From: Pseudomonadales bacterium
GTDB taxonomy: Bacteria > Pseudomonadota > Gammaproteobacteria > Pseudomonadales > Ketobacteraceae
DNA: 64,000 nt
Direction of reading: 5' to 3'
NCBI GenBank assembly: GCA_002701845.1
Contig: NZXG01000061.1
Location: forward strand, 243,736 to 307,735
A program made the position numbers and the translations under genes. This document shows positions 37,230 to 46,253 of this stretch, piece by piece (position 1 is the first letter of the stretch; the number at the start of each line of letters is the position of its first letter). A model generated the notes under the pieces. That model did not search any database. It was given only the letters and a program-made list of their open reading frames with translations, and was not told the origin of the DNA.

Positions 37230-39833
37230 TCAGGCTTCCTGGGCCACCGCGATTTTCACGGTGTCCGCCAGTTCCTGGTACTCGGCCATCTGATCGAAGT
37301 TCATATAGCGATAGATGTCCGCCGCCATGCTGTCGATATCCCGGGCAAAACCCAGATACTCTTCGGCGGTGGGCAGTTTGCCCAATACCGCCGCCACCGC
37401 CGCCAGTTCCGCGGAGCCCAGATACACATTCGCGCCCTGTCCCAAACGGTTGGGGAAGTTGCGGGTGGAGGTGGAAACCACCGTGGAATTTGGCGCCACC
37501 CGGGCCTGGTTACCCATACACAGGGAGCAACCGGGCATTTCCGTGCGGGCACCGGCACGGCCGTAAATGTTGTAATAGCCTTCCTCCATCAGCTGGTGCT
37601 CATCCATTTTGGTGGGGGGCGCCAACCAGAGCCGGGTGGTCAGTGACCCCCCCGGCACCTTGTCCAACAGCTTACCGGCGGCCCGGAAATGACCGATGTT
37701 GGTCATGCAGGAGCCGATAAACACCTCGTCAATTTTGTCACCGGCCACGTCGGACAGGGTCTTGGCATCGTCCGGATCGTTGGGGCAACACAGGATGGGT
37801 TCCTTGATCTCATCCATGTTGATTTCAATCACTTCGGTGTATTCGGCATCAGCATCGGCGCGCATCAGTTGCGGGTTGGCCAGCCATTCTTCCATGCCAC
37901 GGATACGTCGCTCCAGAGTACGGGCGGCGCCGTAGCCGTTGGCAATCATCCATTTCAGCAGGGTGATGTTGGATTTCAGGTATTCGCCCACGGAGTCTTC
38001 CGACAGAGTAATGGTACAGCCCGCCGCGGAACGCTCGGCGGAAGCATCGGACAGCTCGAACGCCTGCTCCACGGTAAGATCTTCCAACCCTTCGATTTCC
38101 AGGACCCGGCCGGAGAAGATATTCTTCTTGCCCTTTTTCTCCACCGTCAACAGCCCCTGCTTAATGGCGTACAGGGGAATGGCGTGTACCAGGTCACGCA
38201 GGGTAATGCCAGGCTGACGGCTGCCGGTAAAGCGCACCAGCACCGATTCCGGCATATCCAGCGGCATCACGCCGGTGGCGGCGGCAAAGGCCACCAGCCC
38301 GGATCCGGCGGGAAAGGAAATACCAATGGGGAAACGGGTATGGGAATCGCCACCGGTGCCCACAGTGTCCGGCAGCAGCATTCGGTTAAGCCAGCTGTGA
38401 ATAATGCCGTCGCCGGGACGCAGGGAAACGCCGCCACGGTTCATGATGAAATCCGGCAGGCTGTGCTGCATTTCCACGTCCACCGGTTTGGGATAGGCGG
38501 CGGTGTGACAGAATGACTGCATGACCAGATCGGCGGAGAAACCCAGACAAGCCAGGTCTTTCAGTTCATCCCGGGTCATGGGGCCGGTGGTGTCCTGGGA
38601 TCCCACGGTAGCCATCTTCGGCTCGCAGTATTGCCCGGGGCGTACGCCGGGCAGGTCACAGGCCTTGCCCACCATTTTCTGGGCCAGGGTATAGCCTTTA
38701 TCGGAATCCGCCACCGGCGTGGGGGAGCGGAACAGATCGGAAGCCCCCAGCCCCAGCACTTCCCGGGCCTTGTTGGTGAGTCCGCGGCCGATAATCATGT
38801 TAATGCGGCCGCCAACACGAACTTCATCCAACAATACTTCGGACTTGAGCTCAAACTCGGAGACCACTTCGTCAGTGTTGTGTTTTTTGATTTTGCCTTC
38901 GTAGGGATAGATATCCACCACATCGCCCATTTCCAGGTTGGACACGTCCGCCTCGAAGGGTAGGGCGCCGGCGTCTTCCATGGTATTGAAAAAGATGGGA
39001 GCGATCTTGCTGCCGATACAGATGCCACCCTGACGCTTGTTGGGCACATAGGGAATATCATCGCCGGTGAACCAGAGTACTGAATTGGTGGCGGATTTGC
39101 GCGACGAACCGGTGCCCACCACATCGCCCACATAGGCCACCGTATGACCCTTGGCTTTAAGCGCCTCAATCTGGCTCAGGGGGCCGATCTCACCGGGCTG
39201 TTCCGGATGGATGCCCTCGCGCTCGTTTTTCAGCATGGCCAGGGCGTGCAGGGGAATGTCAGGCCGGGACCAGGCATCCTGTGCCGGCGACAGGTCATCG
39301 GTGTTGGTTTCGCCGGTGACCTTGAACACGGTGATGGTGATCTTCTCCGGTACTTCCGGCTTGCAGGTGAACCACTCGCCCTCGGCCCAGGATTGCAGCA
39401 CTTGTTTCGCATTGGCGCTGTGCTGGGATTTCTCCACCACATCATGAAACGCATCGAACACCAGCAGGGTTCTGGACAGCGCCGCAGTGGCGATGTCACC
39501 CACCTCCGGATCGTCCAGCAGCTCGATCAGGGGGGCCACGTTGTAGCCGCCCAGCATGGTGCCCAGCAGTTCAGTGGCTTTGCGCTTGTCCACCAGGGGC
39601 GAGCTGGCTTCTCCCTTGGCCACGGCGGTCAGGAAGCCTGCTTTCACGTACGCGGCCTGATCCACTCCGGCGGGCACCCGATGAGTCAGCAGCTCAACCA
39701 GGAACTCTTCTTCCCCGGCCGGGGGATTCTTCAGCAATTCCACCAGATCGGCGACCTGCTGCTCATCCAGGGGTTTGGGGGGAATACCTTGGGCGGCACG
39801 TTCATCAACATGTTTACGATAGGCTTCGAGCAC
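37230..39833 (-). CDS. acnB: aconitate hydratase B (bifunctional, 2-methylisocitrate dehydratase)
   Basis: AcnB interconverts citrate and isocitrate in the TCA cycle and is the main vegetative aconitase. The 867-residue protein has the N-terminal HEAT-like domain unique to AcnB, then the swivel domain ([12 protein letters not shown]). The [4Fe-4S] ligands are C709 (GSCMTN), C769 and C772 (GCSLC), nearly the same positions as in E. coli AcnB. Length is standard. It is monocistronic, with its own promoter and a hairpin in its leader. Confidence 0.97.
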   Translation of the reverse strand: MLEAYRKHVDERAAQGIPPKPLDEQQVADLVELLKNPPAGEEEFLVELLTHRVPAGVDQAAYVKAGFLTAVAKGEASSPLVDKRKATELLGTMLGGYNVAPLIELLDDPEVGDIATAALSRTLLVFDAFHDVVEKSQHSANAKQVLQSWAEGEWFTCKPEVPEKITITVFKVTGETNTDDLSPAQDAWSRPDIPLHALAMLKNEREGIHPEQPGEIGPLSQIEALKAKGHTVAYVGDVVGTGSSRKSATNSVLWFTGDDIPYVPNKRQGGICIGSKIAPIFFNTMEDAGALPFEADVSNLEMGDVVDIYPYEGKIKKHNTDEVVSEFELKSEVLLDEVRVGGRINMIIGRGLTNKAREVLGLGASDLFRSPTPVADSDKGYTLAQKMVGKACDLPGVRPGQYCEPKMATVGSQDTTGPMTRDELKDLACLGFSADLVMQSFCHTAAYPKPVDVEMQHSLPDFIMNRGGVSLRPGDGIIHSWLNRMLLPDTVGTGGDSHTRFPIGISFPAGSGLVAFAAATGVMPLDMPESVLVRFTGSRQPGITLRDLVHAIPLYAIKQGLLTVEKKGKKNIFSGRVLEIEGLEDLTVEQAFELSDASAERSAAGCTITLSEDSVGEYLKSNITLLKWMIANGYGAARTLERRIRGMEEWLANPQLMRADADAEYTEVIEINMDEIKEPILCCPNDPDDAKTLSDVAGDKIDEVFIGSCMTNIGHFRAAGKLLDKVPGGSLTTRLWLAPPTKMDEHQLMEEGYYNIYGRAGARTEMPGCSLCMGNQARVAPNSTVVSTSTRNFPNRLGQGANVYLGSAELAAVAAVLGKLPTAEEYLGFARDIDSMAADIYRYMNFDQMAEYQELADTVKIAVAQEA

Positions 39834-39899
39834 GATGTGACCTCTCTACAGTGTGTCTTCGATGGCGTCAGACTGGCGGATGGCCAGCCCACGGGAACC

Positions 39900-39918
39900 C
39901 CCGCAGGATCGCTGCGGG
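39900..39918 (-). promoter_or_regulatory. leader hairpin of the acnB mRNA
   Basis: CCCGCAG and CTGCGGG form a perfect 7-bp stem with a 5-base loop, about 65 bases before the acnB start and downstream of the predicted promoter. It has no T-tract. It does not have the CAGUGN loop of an animal iron-responsive element. Confidence 0.45.
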
Positions 39919-39946
39919 CCTGAGATACCGGAAAATAAGCGCGCGG

Positions 39947-39975
39947 ATTATAGCAAAATACGCTGCCGATGACAG
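39947..39975 (-). promoter_or_regulatory. sigma-70 promoter for acnB
   Basis: Read on the minus strand: CTGTCA (39970-39975) as -35, a 17-base spacer, and a perfect TATAAT (39947-39952) as -10. The transcript would start near 39940, giving a leader of about 107 bases. The rest of the 250-base gap 39834-40083 shows no gene. Confidence 0.6.
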
Positions 39976-40083
39976 TAGACAAAAGTGGCAACGGGTCTCT
40001 GTCCATTATTCTAGGTAACTGAAAACAAAGGCTTTTGCGAATGCACCAGAGTTGGGCGACGCGCCGGGGCCTGATGCCGGGAG

Positions 40084-40980
40084 TTATTTGTAGAAGCTGG
40101 GCTGTTTATCAGGACGACGCTTGAAACGCTTGTATTCCCACTGATACTGCGCCGGATCGCGCCGAATGATGCGCTCCACACACCGGTTCATGGCGGCGGC
40201 GGACTGCTGAATATCATCGGTGTAAAAATCCGCGTCCATGGGCTCGTAAAACACATGGAAGGTTTTGCCGTCGGGATTGCGCTGACAGCCATAGCCCAGT
40301 GCCAGGGAGCCGGTGTCGTTAGCCAGCTTGCTCACCAGTATGGGGGTCAGGGCCGGAATCCCGAAAAATGGTGCCCAGACCCCGCTTTTGCGCTCCGGCT
40401 CCTGGTCCGGCAGTACACCGGTGACCTTGCCCTGGGCCAGGCCCCGGAACAGGGCGATCACGCCCCGTTTATCGGCTGCCACCATCTGCGTATTGTGGGA
40501 GCGGGCCCCATAGATCAAGCGGTCCAGGGCGGGGGAGGCCACCGGCTTGTACATGGCCATCAGGTCGCATTTATGGGACATATAGTAGTTGCACAGTTCC
40601 CAGTTACCGAAATGGGGCACCACAAGCACCACACCCTGGCCCCGGGCCAGGGCCTGTTCCAGCAGATGCTCATTATCGGCATGGGTGATTCGCTGCAGAA
40701 TCCGGGCATTGGGCTGGGTCCAGGCCGCCACCATCTCCAACGCCGTACGCAGGGTTTCTTTCAGGGAGTCGCGGGCCAGCTGCTGGCGCTGCTCCTCGCT
40801 CAGTTCCGGCAGACACAGTTCCAGATTCTTCAGCGTCACCTTGCGGGCGCCGGGTGCCAGCCGCCACGCCAGGGGCCCCAGGCCTGAGCCAATGGCCCCC
40901 AGCGTGGAGAAGGGCAGGCGGCCGGCCAGACGCATGGCCGCCACCAGCAGGGAACCTTTGAGATCGCGTTCAGTGGTCAC
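40084..40980 (-). CDS. LpxL/HtrB-family lipid A (lysophospholipid) acyltransferase
   Basis: A 298-residue protein of the LpxL/LpxM family, which adds a secondary acyl chain to lipid A at the inner membrane. It has an N-terminal hydrophobic helix and the catalytic H-x4-E motif at His123-Glu128 (HFGNWE). The substrate-contact segment DQEPERKSGVWAPFFG and C-terminal QYQWEYKRFKRRP are both family-typical. The ATG lies near a divergent gap with miaE. Which lipid A position or acyl chain it serves cannot be told from sequence alone. Confidence 0.9.
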   Translation of the reverse strand: MTTERDLKGSLLVAAMRLAGRLPFSTLGAIGSGLGPLAWRLAPGARKVTLKNLELCLPELSEEQRQQLARDSLKETLRTALEMVAAWTQPNARILQRITHADNEHLLEQALARGQGVVLVVPHFGNWELCNYYMSHKCDLMAMYKPVASPALDRLIYGARSHNTQMVAADKRGVIALFRGLAQGKVTGVLPDQEPERKSGVWAPFFGIPALTPILVSKLANDTGSLALGYGCQRNPDGKTFHVFYEPMDADFYTDDIQQSAAAMNRCVERIIRRDPAQYQWEYKRFKRRPDKQPSFYK

Positions 40981-41026
40981 CGGTCTTAGTCATCTCATTG
41001 CCTGCAAAACGGGGCCATAGGATAGG

Positions 41027-41062
41027 GCAAAAATCGCTTTTGCTCTACGGTCTGCGTATAAT
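41027..41062 (+). promoter_or_regulatory. candidate miaE promoter region with small inverted repeat
   Basis: A perfect TATAAT at 41057-41062 lies 43 bases before the chosen miaE ATG; the -35 region is poor. Upstream, GCAAAA (41027-41032) and TTTTGC (41038-41043) form a 6-base inverted repeat that may be an operator or chance. Confidence 0.4.
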
Positions 41063-41104
41063 CCGCCGCACTCAAGAGTGGATGTCAGGGCAGAATACGG
41101 AACC

Positions 41105-41725
41105 ATGGCTGAGATCGAGGAAATCCGGGAATTTTTGGGGTGTGCAACCCCCGAAGCCTGGTTACAGGCGGCGTTACAACAGGTGCCGACGCTGCTGATT
41201 GATCATGCCCACTGTGAAAAGAAGGCCGCCTCCACCGCGCTTAACCTGATGTTTCGCTACGTGGACCGGCGCAACCTGCTGAGCCGGCTCGCCCAACTGG
41301 CGCGGGAGGAAATGCTGCACTTCGAACAGGTGCTGGAACTGATGGATCAACATGGGGTGCGCTATGACCATTTGAGCCCGGCCCGCTACGCCAATGGATT
41401 GCGCCGGCATATCCGGCCCCGGGAGCCCTGGAAACTGGTGGATACCCTGCTGATTGGCGCCCTGATCGAGGCCCGCTCCTGTGAACGGTTCGCCGCCCTG
41501 GCGCCGTTACTGTCAGAGCAGGAGGCCACCGCGGATATCGGCCGTTATTACCGGTTTCTGCTGAAATCAGAGGGCCGTCATTATCGGGATTATCTGGACC
41601 TGGCCCGGGAATACAGTCCGGAAGACATCAGCGCCAGACTGTTAAAATTACGGGAAATAGAGGCTGAGCTGATCACTGCCCCGGACCCTGAATTCCGGTT
41701 TCACAGCGGCGTTCCCAGCGCCTGA
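41105..41725 (+). CDS. miaE: tRNA-(ms2io6A)-hydroxylase
   Basis: MiaE hydroxylates the isopentenyl group of ms2i6A37 in tRNAs that read codons beginning with U. The 206-residue protein has a ferritin-like di-iron four-helix bundle with repeated E/H ligands: HCEKKAAS, REEMLHFEQVLE, IEARSCERF and EGRHYRDYLDL. I chose ATG 41105 rather than GTG 41078 because it has an ACGGAA ribosome-binding site and gives the usual length. It faces lpxH convergently with a 40-base gap. Confidence 0.93.
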   Translation: MAEIEEIREFLGCATPEAWLQAALQQVPTLLIDHAHCEKKAASTALNLMFRYVDRRNLLSRLAQLAREEMLHFEQVLELMDQHGVRYDHLSPARYANGLRRHIRPREPWKLVDTLLIGALIEARSCERFAALAPLLSEQEATADIGRYYRFLLKSEGRHYRDYLDLAREYSPEDISARLLKLREIEAELITAPDPEFRFHSGVPSA

Positions 41726-41765
41726 ACAGCGGGGTGTCACGGCTGCAACCACGGCTGGGCCACCT

Positions 41766-42500
41766 TCAATCAGAGGGAAATTCGAAACTTTCCAGCTGCA
41801 GCGAGTGCTCGTCAGCCAGCAGATACCAGCCTTGCTGATGCCAGTCCCCCAGCACAATGCGCTCGCACTGACTGCCGTCTTCCAAATTAACCCGGTGGCG
41901 GGCAGGGCGGTGGGTGTGGCCATGTACCAGCAGCGGCACCCGGGTATCCTGAAACACCTGTTTCACGGCTTCCTGATTGACATCCAGTATCTCGTAGGTT
42001 TTGTCCCGGGCATCCTCCTGGCTCTGGTTACGGGCTTTTTTACCAAACGCCACCCGTTCCGCCACCGGTTTGCTCAGAAAAGTCTGCTGCCACTCCGGAT
42101 CCCGCACCATGGCGCGAAACTCCATATACAGCTGATCATCCGTGCACAGTGAATCCCCGTGCATCAGCAGGCAGCGCTCACCGGCCAGCTCGATCAATGC
42201 CGGCTCGGACAGTAGTTCAGCTCCACACTTTTGCGCGTACTTCGGGCCCAGTAGAAAATCCCGGTTGCCATGCATGATATAGACGGCGCTACCGGTTGCG
42301 GAGAAGGCGGCCAGACGTTTTGCCACCGCCTCCGCCGTTTCTGACAGCACGTCATCCCCCAGCCAGACTTCAAACAAGTCGCCGAGAATATACAGTGCCG
42401 CCACCTGACCCTGAAACCGGTCCAGCAGATGAAACAACGCCCGGGTAATATCCGGGCGTTCATCCTGCAGGTGCAGATCGGAAATCAGCAACCGGGCCAT
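41766..42500 (-). CDS. lpxH: UDP-2,3-diacylglucosamine diphosphatase
   Basis: LpxH hydrolyses UDP-2,3-diacylglucosamine to lipid X and UMP in lipid A synthesis. The 244-residue calcineurin-like phosphoesterase has Asp8 and His10 (ISDLHL), Asp41 (GDLFEVW), Asn79 (HGNRDF), His114 (MHGDSLCTDD) and HGHTHRP, the complete metal-ligand set at near-identical positions to E. coli. I chose ATG 42500, giving MARLLISDLHL; the longer frame start would add ten unconserved residues within ppiB. It is one base from the ppiB stop, as in many gammaproteobacteria. Confidence 0.95.
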   Translation of the reverse strand: MARLLISDLHLQDERPDITRALFHLLDRFQGQVAALYILGDLFEVWLGDDVLSETAEAVAKRLAAFSATGSAVYIMHGNRDFLLGPKYAQKCGAELLSEPALIELAGERCLLMHGDSLCTDDQLYMEFRAMVRDPEWQQTFLSKPVAERVAFGKKARNQSQEDARDKTYEILDVNQEAVKQVFQDTRVPLLVHGHTHRPARHRVNLEDGSQCERIVLGDWHQQGWYLLADEHSLQLESFEFPSD

Positions 42501-42501
42501 G

Positions 42502-43014
42502 TTACTGGCTGACCACTTCCGCGGTCTCAATCAGCACCGGCTCCACCGGCACATCCTGGTGAAAACCATGGCGGCCGGTCTTAACGTTCTTGATCTGATC
42601 CACCACCTCGGTGCCATCCACCACTTTACCGAACACGGCATAACCCCAACCCTGGGCGGTTTCCGCGGAAAAGTTGAGGAAGTCGTTGTCCTTTATGTTG
42701 ATAAAGAACTGGGCGGTGGCGGAGTGGGGATCGGAGGTACGGGCCATGGCCACGGTGTACTTGTCGTTTTTCAGGCCGTTATTGGCTTCGTTGCGAATGG
42801 GTTCGCCGGTGGGCTTCTGTTGCATGTCCTGATCAAAGCCCCCGCCCTGAACCATAAAGCCGTCGATCACCCGATGGAAGATCGTACCGTCATAATGGCC
42901 GTCCTTCACATAGCTGACAAAATTTTCCACGGTGACCGGTGCCTTTTCCTGATCCAATGCCAGTTTGATGTCGCCCATGGAGGTATGCAGTATTACCAGA
43001 ATTGCTTCCATCAT
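42502..43014 (-). CDS. ppiB: peptidyl-prolyl cis-trans isomerase B (cyclophilin)
   Basis: A 170-residue cytoplasmic cyclophilin that speeds proline isomerisation during folding. It contains the core motifs [13 protein letters not shown] (catalytic Arg), [17 protein letters not shown] and [10 protein letters not shown]. There is no signal peptide. Two consecutive ATG codons are possible starts. It is translated just before lpxH and 42 bases after folD on the same strand, the classic ppiB-lpxH pairing. Confidence 0.94.
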   Translation of the reverse strand: MMEAILVILHTSMGDIKLALDQEKAPVTVENFVSYVKDGHYDGTIFHRVIDGFMVQGGGFDQDMQQKPTGEPIRNEANNGLKNDKYTVAMARTSDPHSATAQFFINIKDNDFLNFSAETAQGWGYAVFGKVVDGTEVVDQIKNVKTGRHGFHQDVPVEPVLIETAEVVSQ

Positions 43015-43056
43015 TTTTTCCTGTATAAGGTTCTGTGTTGGGTGATTAGAAGAAGG

Positions 43057-43911
43057 TTAAGGGTGTAATTCCTGCGCCGCAACCAGCGTGTTTTCCATCA
43101 GCGTGGCCACCGTGAGGGGGCCCACGCCGCCGGGTACCGGGGTAATCCAGGCCGCCCGTTCGCAGGCCCCGGCAAAATCCACATCGCCGCGCAATTTACC
43201 GTCATCGCAGCGGTTCATGCCCACGTCGATGACAATGGCGCCGGGCTTGATCCACTGCCCGGGCACAAATCCCGGCTTGCCCACCGCCACCACCAGCAGA
43301 TCCGCCCGTTCCACATGTTGCTGCAGGTTTTTGGTAAAGCGGTGGCAGATGGTAACAGTGCACCCCGCCAACAGCAGCTCCAGGCTCATGGGGCGGCCGA
43401 CAATGTTTGACGCTCCCACCACCACCGCCTCCAGACCGTGCAAATCAGTGCCCGTGGACGCCAGTAGCCGCATGATACCCTTGGGGGTACAGGGGCGCAG
43501 CAGGGGAATGCGCTGGGCCAGTCGACCCATGTTATAGGGGTGAAACCCATCCACATCCTTGTCCGGGCGAATCTGGTTGATGATGGCCTTGTCGTCCAGA
43601 TGGGCCGGCAGCGGCAGCTGCACCAGAATCCCATCGATTTCCGGATCTTCGTTCAGGGTAACGATAAGCTGATTCAGATCCTGTTGGGTGGTGGCGGCAG
43701 GCAGGTCGAAAGACTTGGACAGAAACCCCACCTCGTCACAGGACTGCCGCTTTTTGTTGACATAAACCGCCGATGCCGGGTCTTCCCCCACCATGATCAC
43801 GGCCAACCCCGGGGGCCGTTTGCCATTCTCACGACGGGCAGTGACGGCGTTTTTGATATCCCGTTTCAGACTGGCGGCAATGAGGTTGCCGTCGATGATG
43901 TGTGCTGTCAT
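43057..43911 (-). CDS. folD: bifunctional methylenetetrahydrofolate dehydrogenase/cyclohydrolase
   Basis: FolD interconverts 5,10-methylene-, methenyl- and 10-formyl-tetrahydrofolate with NADP. The 284-residue protein has [14 protein letters not shown] carrying the catalytic Lys, QLPLPAHLD, the nucleotide-binding [10 protein letters not shown] and the C-terminal [19 protein letters not shown]. It is probably first in folD-ppiB-lpxH on the minus strand, with a candidate -10 just upstream. Confidence 0.96.
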   Translation of the reverse strand: MTAHIIDGNLIAASLKRDIKNAVTARRENGKRPPGLAVIMVGEDPASAVYVNKKRQSCDEVGFLSKSFDLPAATTQQDLNQLIVTLNEDPEIDGILVQLPLPAHLDDKAIINQIRPDKDVDGFHPYNMGRLAQRIPLLRPCTPKGIMRLLASTGTDLHGLEAVVVGASNIVGRPMSLELLLAGCTVTICHRFTKNLQQHVERADLLVVAVGKPGFVPGQWIKPGAIVIDVGMNRCDDGKLRGDVDFAGACERAAWITPVPGGVGPLTVATLMENTLVAAQELHP

Positions 43912-43982
43912 AGGTCAGGTTTCGATCCAGGCAGTAAAGATCAGTAAAAATGCGGGCCGGAACTCCGGGCGGGCATTCTCTC

Positions 43983-43988
43983 ATTATA
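43983..43988 (-). promoter_or_regulatory. candidate -10 element for the folD operon
   Basis: On the minus strand a perfect TATAAT sits about 72 bases before folD. I found no good -35 at 16-18 bases, so it may depend on an activator or be chance. Confidence 0.3.
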
Positions 43989-44049
43989 CCGGTTGCGGGG
44001 TAAAGATCTGCGGCCAAGGGATTGATCTGCCAGCGCTTTATGAAAGTAT

Positions 44050-44078
44050 TTGACGTGTGCAATGGGGATGTATATTAT
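44050..44078 (+). promoter_or_regulatory. sigma-70 promoter of the tRNA-Pro/Arg/His operon
   Basis: TTGACG (44050-44055), a 17-base spacer and TATTAT (44073-44078) form a strong promoter. The bases after it (CGGCCCTCC) are a GC-rich discriminator, typical of stable-RNA promoters under stringent control. The first tRNA starts 30 bases downstream. Confidence 0.72.
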
Positions 44079-44107
44079 TCGGCCCTCCTCGTTCGCGAGG
44101 CAGTAAG

Positions 44108-44184
44108 CGGGGCATAGCGCAGTCTGGTAGCGCGCCTGCTTTGGGAGCAGGATGTCGGGGGTTCGAATCCCTCTGCCCCGACCA
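44108..44184 (+). tRNA. tRNA-Pro (UGG)
   Basis: Acceptor arms CGGGGCA and TGCCCCG pair fully. The anticodon stem CCTGC/GCAGG holds loop TTTGGGA with anticodon TGG at 44142-44144, and the T-loop is GTTCGAATC. CCA is encoded. Confidence 0.95.
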
Positions 44185-44228
44185 GAAAAGTAAACAGTTT
44201 CAGATGATTAGCTGTGTCCCAGGAACCA

Positions 44229-44305
44229 GCGCTCGTAGCTCAACCGGATAGAGCATCGGCCTTCTAAGCCGGCGGTTGCAGGTTCGAGTCCTGCCGGGCG
44301 CGCCA
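44229..44305 (+). tRNA. tRNA-Arg (UCU)
   Basis: Acceptor GCGCTCG pairs with CGGGCGC (one G-T). The anticodon stem TCGGC/GCCGG holds loop CTTCTAA with anticodon TCT, which reads AGA. T-loop GTTCGAGTC is present and CCA is encoded. It lies 44 bases after tRNA-Pro in the same transcript. Confidence 0.95.
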
Positions 44306-44414
44306 AATGCTTCATCTGGGGCTGAAAAAGCGTTATAAACAGGGTAACAGGCACAGCGCATTTAATGGCCGACTTGAACAGCATCAAACGGCAGCGGTAA
44401 ACGCGCGGTACGCG

Positions 44415-44506
44415 AGCAGTTAACAGCGGTAAACACGAGCAGTTAACAGCGGTAAACACGAGCAGTTAACAGCGGTAAACACGAGCAGTTAACAGCGGTA
44501 AACAAA
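44415..44506 (+). repeat. four tandem copies of a 23-base unit between tRNA-Arg and tRNA-His
   Basis: The unit begins AGCAGTTAACAGCGGTAAAC and ends ACG. Copies lie at 44415-44437, 44438-44460, 44461-44483 and 44484-44506. The first three are identical and the last ends AAA instead of ACG. A degenerate partial copy (GCAGCGGTAAACGCG) precedes them from about 44391. There are no spacers, so this is a direct tandem array, not CRISPR. The 232-base gap between the tRNA genes holds nothing else I can identify. Confidence 0.92.
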
Positions 44507-44536
44507 AGTTACCCCGGATTTCAGGCAAGAGTTAAT

Positions 44537-44613
44537 GGTGGGCGTAGCTCAGTTGGTAGAGCCCCGGATTGTGATTCCGGTCGTCGTGGGTTCGAGTCCC
44601 ATCGTCCACCCCA
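44537..44613 (+). tRNA. tRNA-His (GUG)
   Basis: Acceptor GTGGGCG pairs with CGTCCAC (one G-T). The anticodon stem CCGGA/TCCGG holds loop TTGTGAT with anticodon GTG. The discriminator is C (44610) and the base before position 1 is G (44537), giving the extra G-1:C73 pair that identifies tRNA-His. CCA is encoded. Confidence 0.95.
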
Positions 44614-44651
44614 AATTCCCGGATGCCCGCGGCATCAGTGGGGCACAATGC

Positions 44652-44694
44652 GAGACCGGTAATGTCCTGGGGATATTGCCGGTTTCTTGTTTTC
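44652..44694 (+). terminator. intrinsic terminator of the tRNA operon
   Basis: A 15-bp stem with three wobble pairs is formed by 44652-44666 (GAGACCGGTAATGTC) and 44672-44686 (GATATTGCCGGTTTC) around a 5-base loop, followed by TTGTTTTC. It separates the tRNA genes from tig. Confidence 0.75.
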
Positions 44695-44726
44695 AGCGCA
44701 CCCAACCTTGAGAGAGTGAGGTTACT

Positions 44727-46046
44727 ATGCAAGTTTCTGTGGAGACCACCTCTGGTCTGGAACGTCGGCTGACCGTCGGTGTGCCAGCGGAGAAAATCGA
44801 TACCGCCGTTGACGCGAAATTGAAGGATGCCGCCAAGCGGGTACGGCTCGATGGTTTCCGCCCCGGCAAAGTGCCCCTGCGGGAGGTTCGTCGTCGCTTT
44901 GGCAAATCCATCCGCGAGGAGGTGATCGGCGAAGTGCTCAGCAATTCTTTCTATGAGGCGGTGACCCAGGAATCCCTGAATCCGGCGGGTTATCCCGCCA
45001 TTGAGCGCACCAAGGACGAGCCCGGTCAGGATCTGGAATTCACCGCCACGTTTGAGATTTATCCGGAAGTGGAAGTGAAAGGCCTGGATCAGATCAGTGT
45101 CGAGCGGCCGGTAGCGGAGATCCAGGAAGCCGATATCGATGCCATGATCGAGCGGCTGCGGGAACAGCGGGCCAGCTTTAACGAAGTGGACCGCCCCGCC
45201 CAACAGGGCGACCAGGTGAACATTGATTTCGAAGGCACCCGGGATGGCGAGCCATTCGCCGGTGGCAGTGGTGAAAACCAGGATCTGGTGTTGGGCTCCG
45301 GACGCATGATCCCGGGCTTCGAGGACGGCATCGTGGGTATGTCCAAGGGCGAGGAAAAAACCATTGATGTCACTTTCCCCGAAGACTATCAGAACGAGGA
45401 ACTCAAGGGCCAGGCGGCCCAGTTCAAGATCACTGTGAACCGGGTGGAAGAGCGCACTTTGCCCGAGGTGGATGCGGAGTTCATCAGTAATTTTTCCCAG
45501 AAAGAAGATACCAGCATGGAAGACTTCCGTGCGGAAATCCGCAAGAACATGGAGCGGGAACTGAAGAACGCGGTCAAAAACCGGGTAAAAAAACAGGTGA
45601 TGGACGGGGTGCTGGCCCAAAACGAAGTGGACGTGCCCAAGGCCCTGATCGATCAGGAGATCAACCGCCAGCGCCAGCAAATGATGCAGCAGTTCGGCGG
45701 CGGTCAGAACATCGATCCCAATATGTTGCCGGCGGATCTGTTCGAGGCCCAGGCCACCCGCGCGGTGAAGCTGGCATTGGTGTTGGGTGAGCTGATCAAG
45801 GAAAAGGACATCAAGGCCGACGCCGACCGGGTGCGCAGCACCATCGAGGAAATGGCCGAGCCCTACGAGAATCCCGAGCAGGTGGTGTCCTGGTACTACG
45901 AAAACCAGCAAATGCTGCAGCAGATCGAATCCATGGTGCTGGAGGATCAGGTGGTGGACGCCATTCTGGAGTCCGCGTCGGTCACCGATCAGGAAATGAG
46001 CTATCAGGACGCGGTAAAACAGCCTGAAGACTCCCCTGAAGAGTAA
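44727..46046 (+). CDS. tig: trigger factor
   Basis: Trigger factor is the ribosome-bound chaperone and peptidyl-prolyl isomerase. The 439-residue protein has the N-terminal ribosome-docking loop GFRPGKVPL (residues ~45-53), a central FKBP-type domain (QGDQVNIDFEGTRDGEPF... GSGRMIPGFEDGIVGM) at about 150-245, and a helical C-terminal substrate-binding region. ATG follows AGAGTGAGG. The tig-clpP-clpX-lon order is the classic one. It has its own terminator. Confidence 0.97.
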   Translation: MQVSVETTSGLERRLTVGVPAEKIDTAVDAKLKDAAKRVRLDGFRPGKVPLREVRRRFGKSIREEVIGEVLSNSFYEAVTQESLNPAGYPAIERTKDEPGQDLEFTATFEIYPEVEVKGLDQISVERPVAEIQEADIDAMIERLREQRASFNEVDRPAQQGDQVNIDFEGTRDGEPFAGGSGENQDLVLGSGRMIPGFEDGIVGMSKGEEKTIDVTFPEDYQNEELKGQAAQFKITVNRVEERTLPEVDAEFISNFSQKEDTSMEDFRAEIRKNMERELKNAVKNRVKKQVMDGVLAQNEVDVPKALIDQEINRQRQQMMQQFGGGQNIDPNMLPADLFEAQATRAVKLALVLGELIKEKDIKADADRVRSTIEEMAEPYENPEQVVSWYYENQQMLQQIESMVLEDQVVDAILESASVTDQEMSYQDAVKQPEDSPEE

Positions 46047-46078
46047 ATCTGCCTGCCTATCAATCTGTTCAAACAGAG

Positions 46079-46105
46079 AACCGCGGCCCATCGGTCGCGG
46101 TTTCC
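46079..46105 (+). terminator. intrinsic terminator after tig
   Basis: AACCGCGGCC (46079-46088) pairs with GGTCGCGGTT (46093-46102) with one wobble and a CATC loop, followed by a short T-run. The remaining gap to clpP contains an AT-rich stretch with TATAGT at 46141, possibly part of the clpP promoter. Confidence 0.75.
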
Positions 46106-46253
46106 CTTCGAAAACTGTGTGATCCTGCGAAAATTGGCGCTATAGTAAATATTAATCCGCCAAAGCATTGAAATAACATAGAAAGGTCGCAACAATTAAG
46201 GATTGTGCCCTGAATCCATTTATTTTTGATATCGCAACAGTAAGGATCCCGTC

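Noticed and set aside
39900..39918. Iron-responsive element in the acnB leader
   Set aside because: The loop is five bases without the CAGUGN pattern and there is no bulged C at the expected place.
44415..44506. Possible CRISPR array between tRNA genes
   Set aside because: The 23-base copies are directly abutting with no spacers, and no cas genes are present.
44108..44613. tRNA cluster as an integration site for a genomic island
   Set aside because: No integrase, no flanking partial tRNA copy and no change in gene content; both sides are conserved core genes.
44532..46091. 519-residue minus-strand open frame opposite tig, reaching into tRNA-His
   Set aside because: Antisense shadow of trigger factor in GC-rich sequence; it would also cover a tRNA gene.
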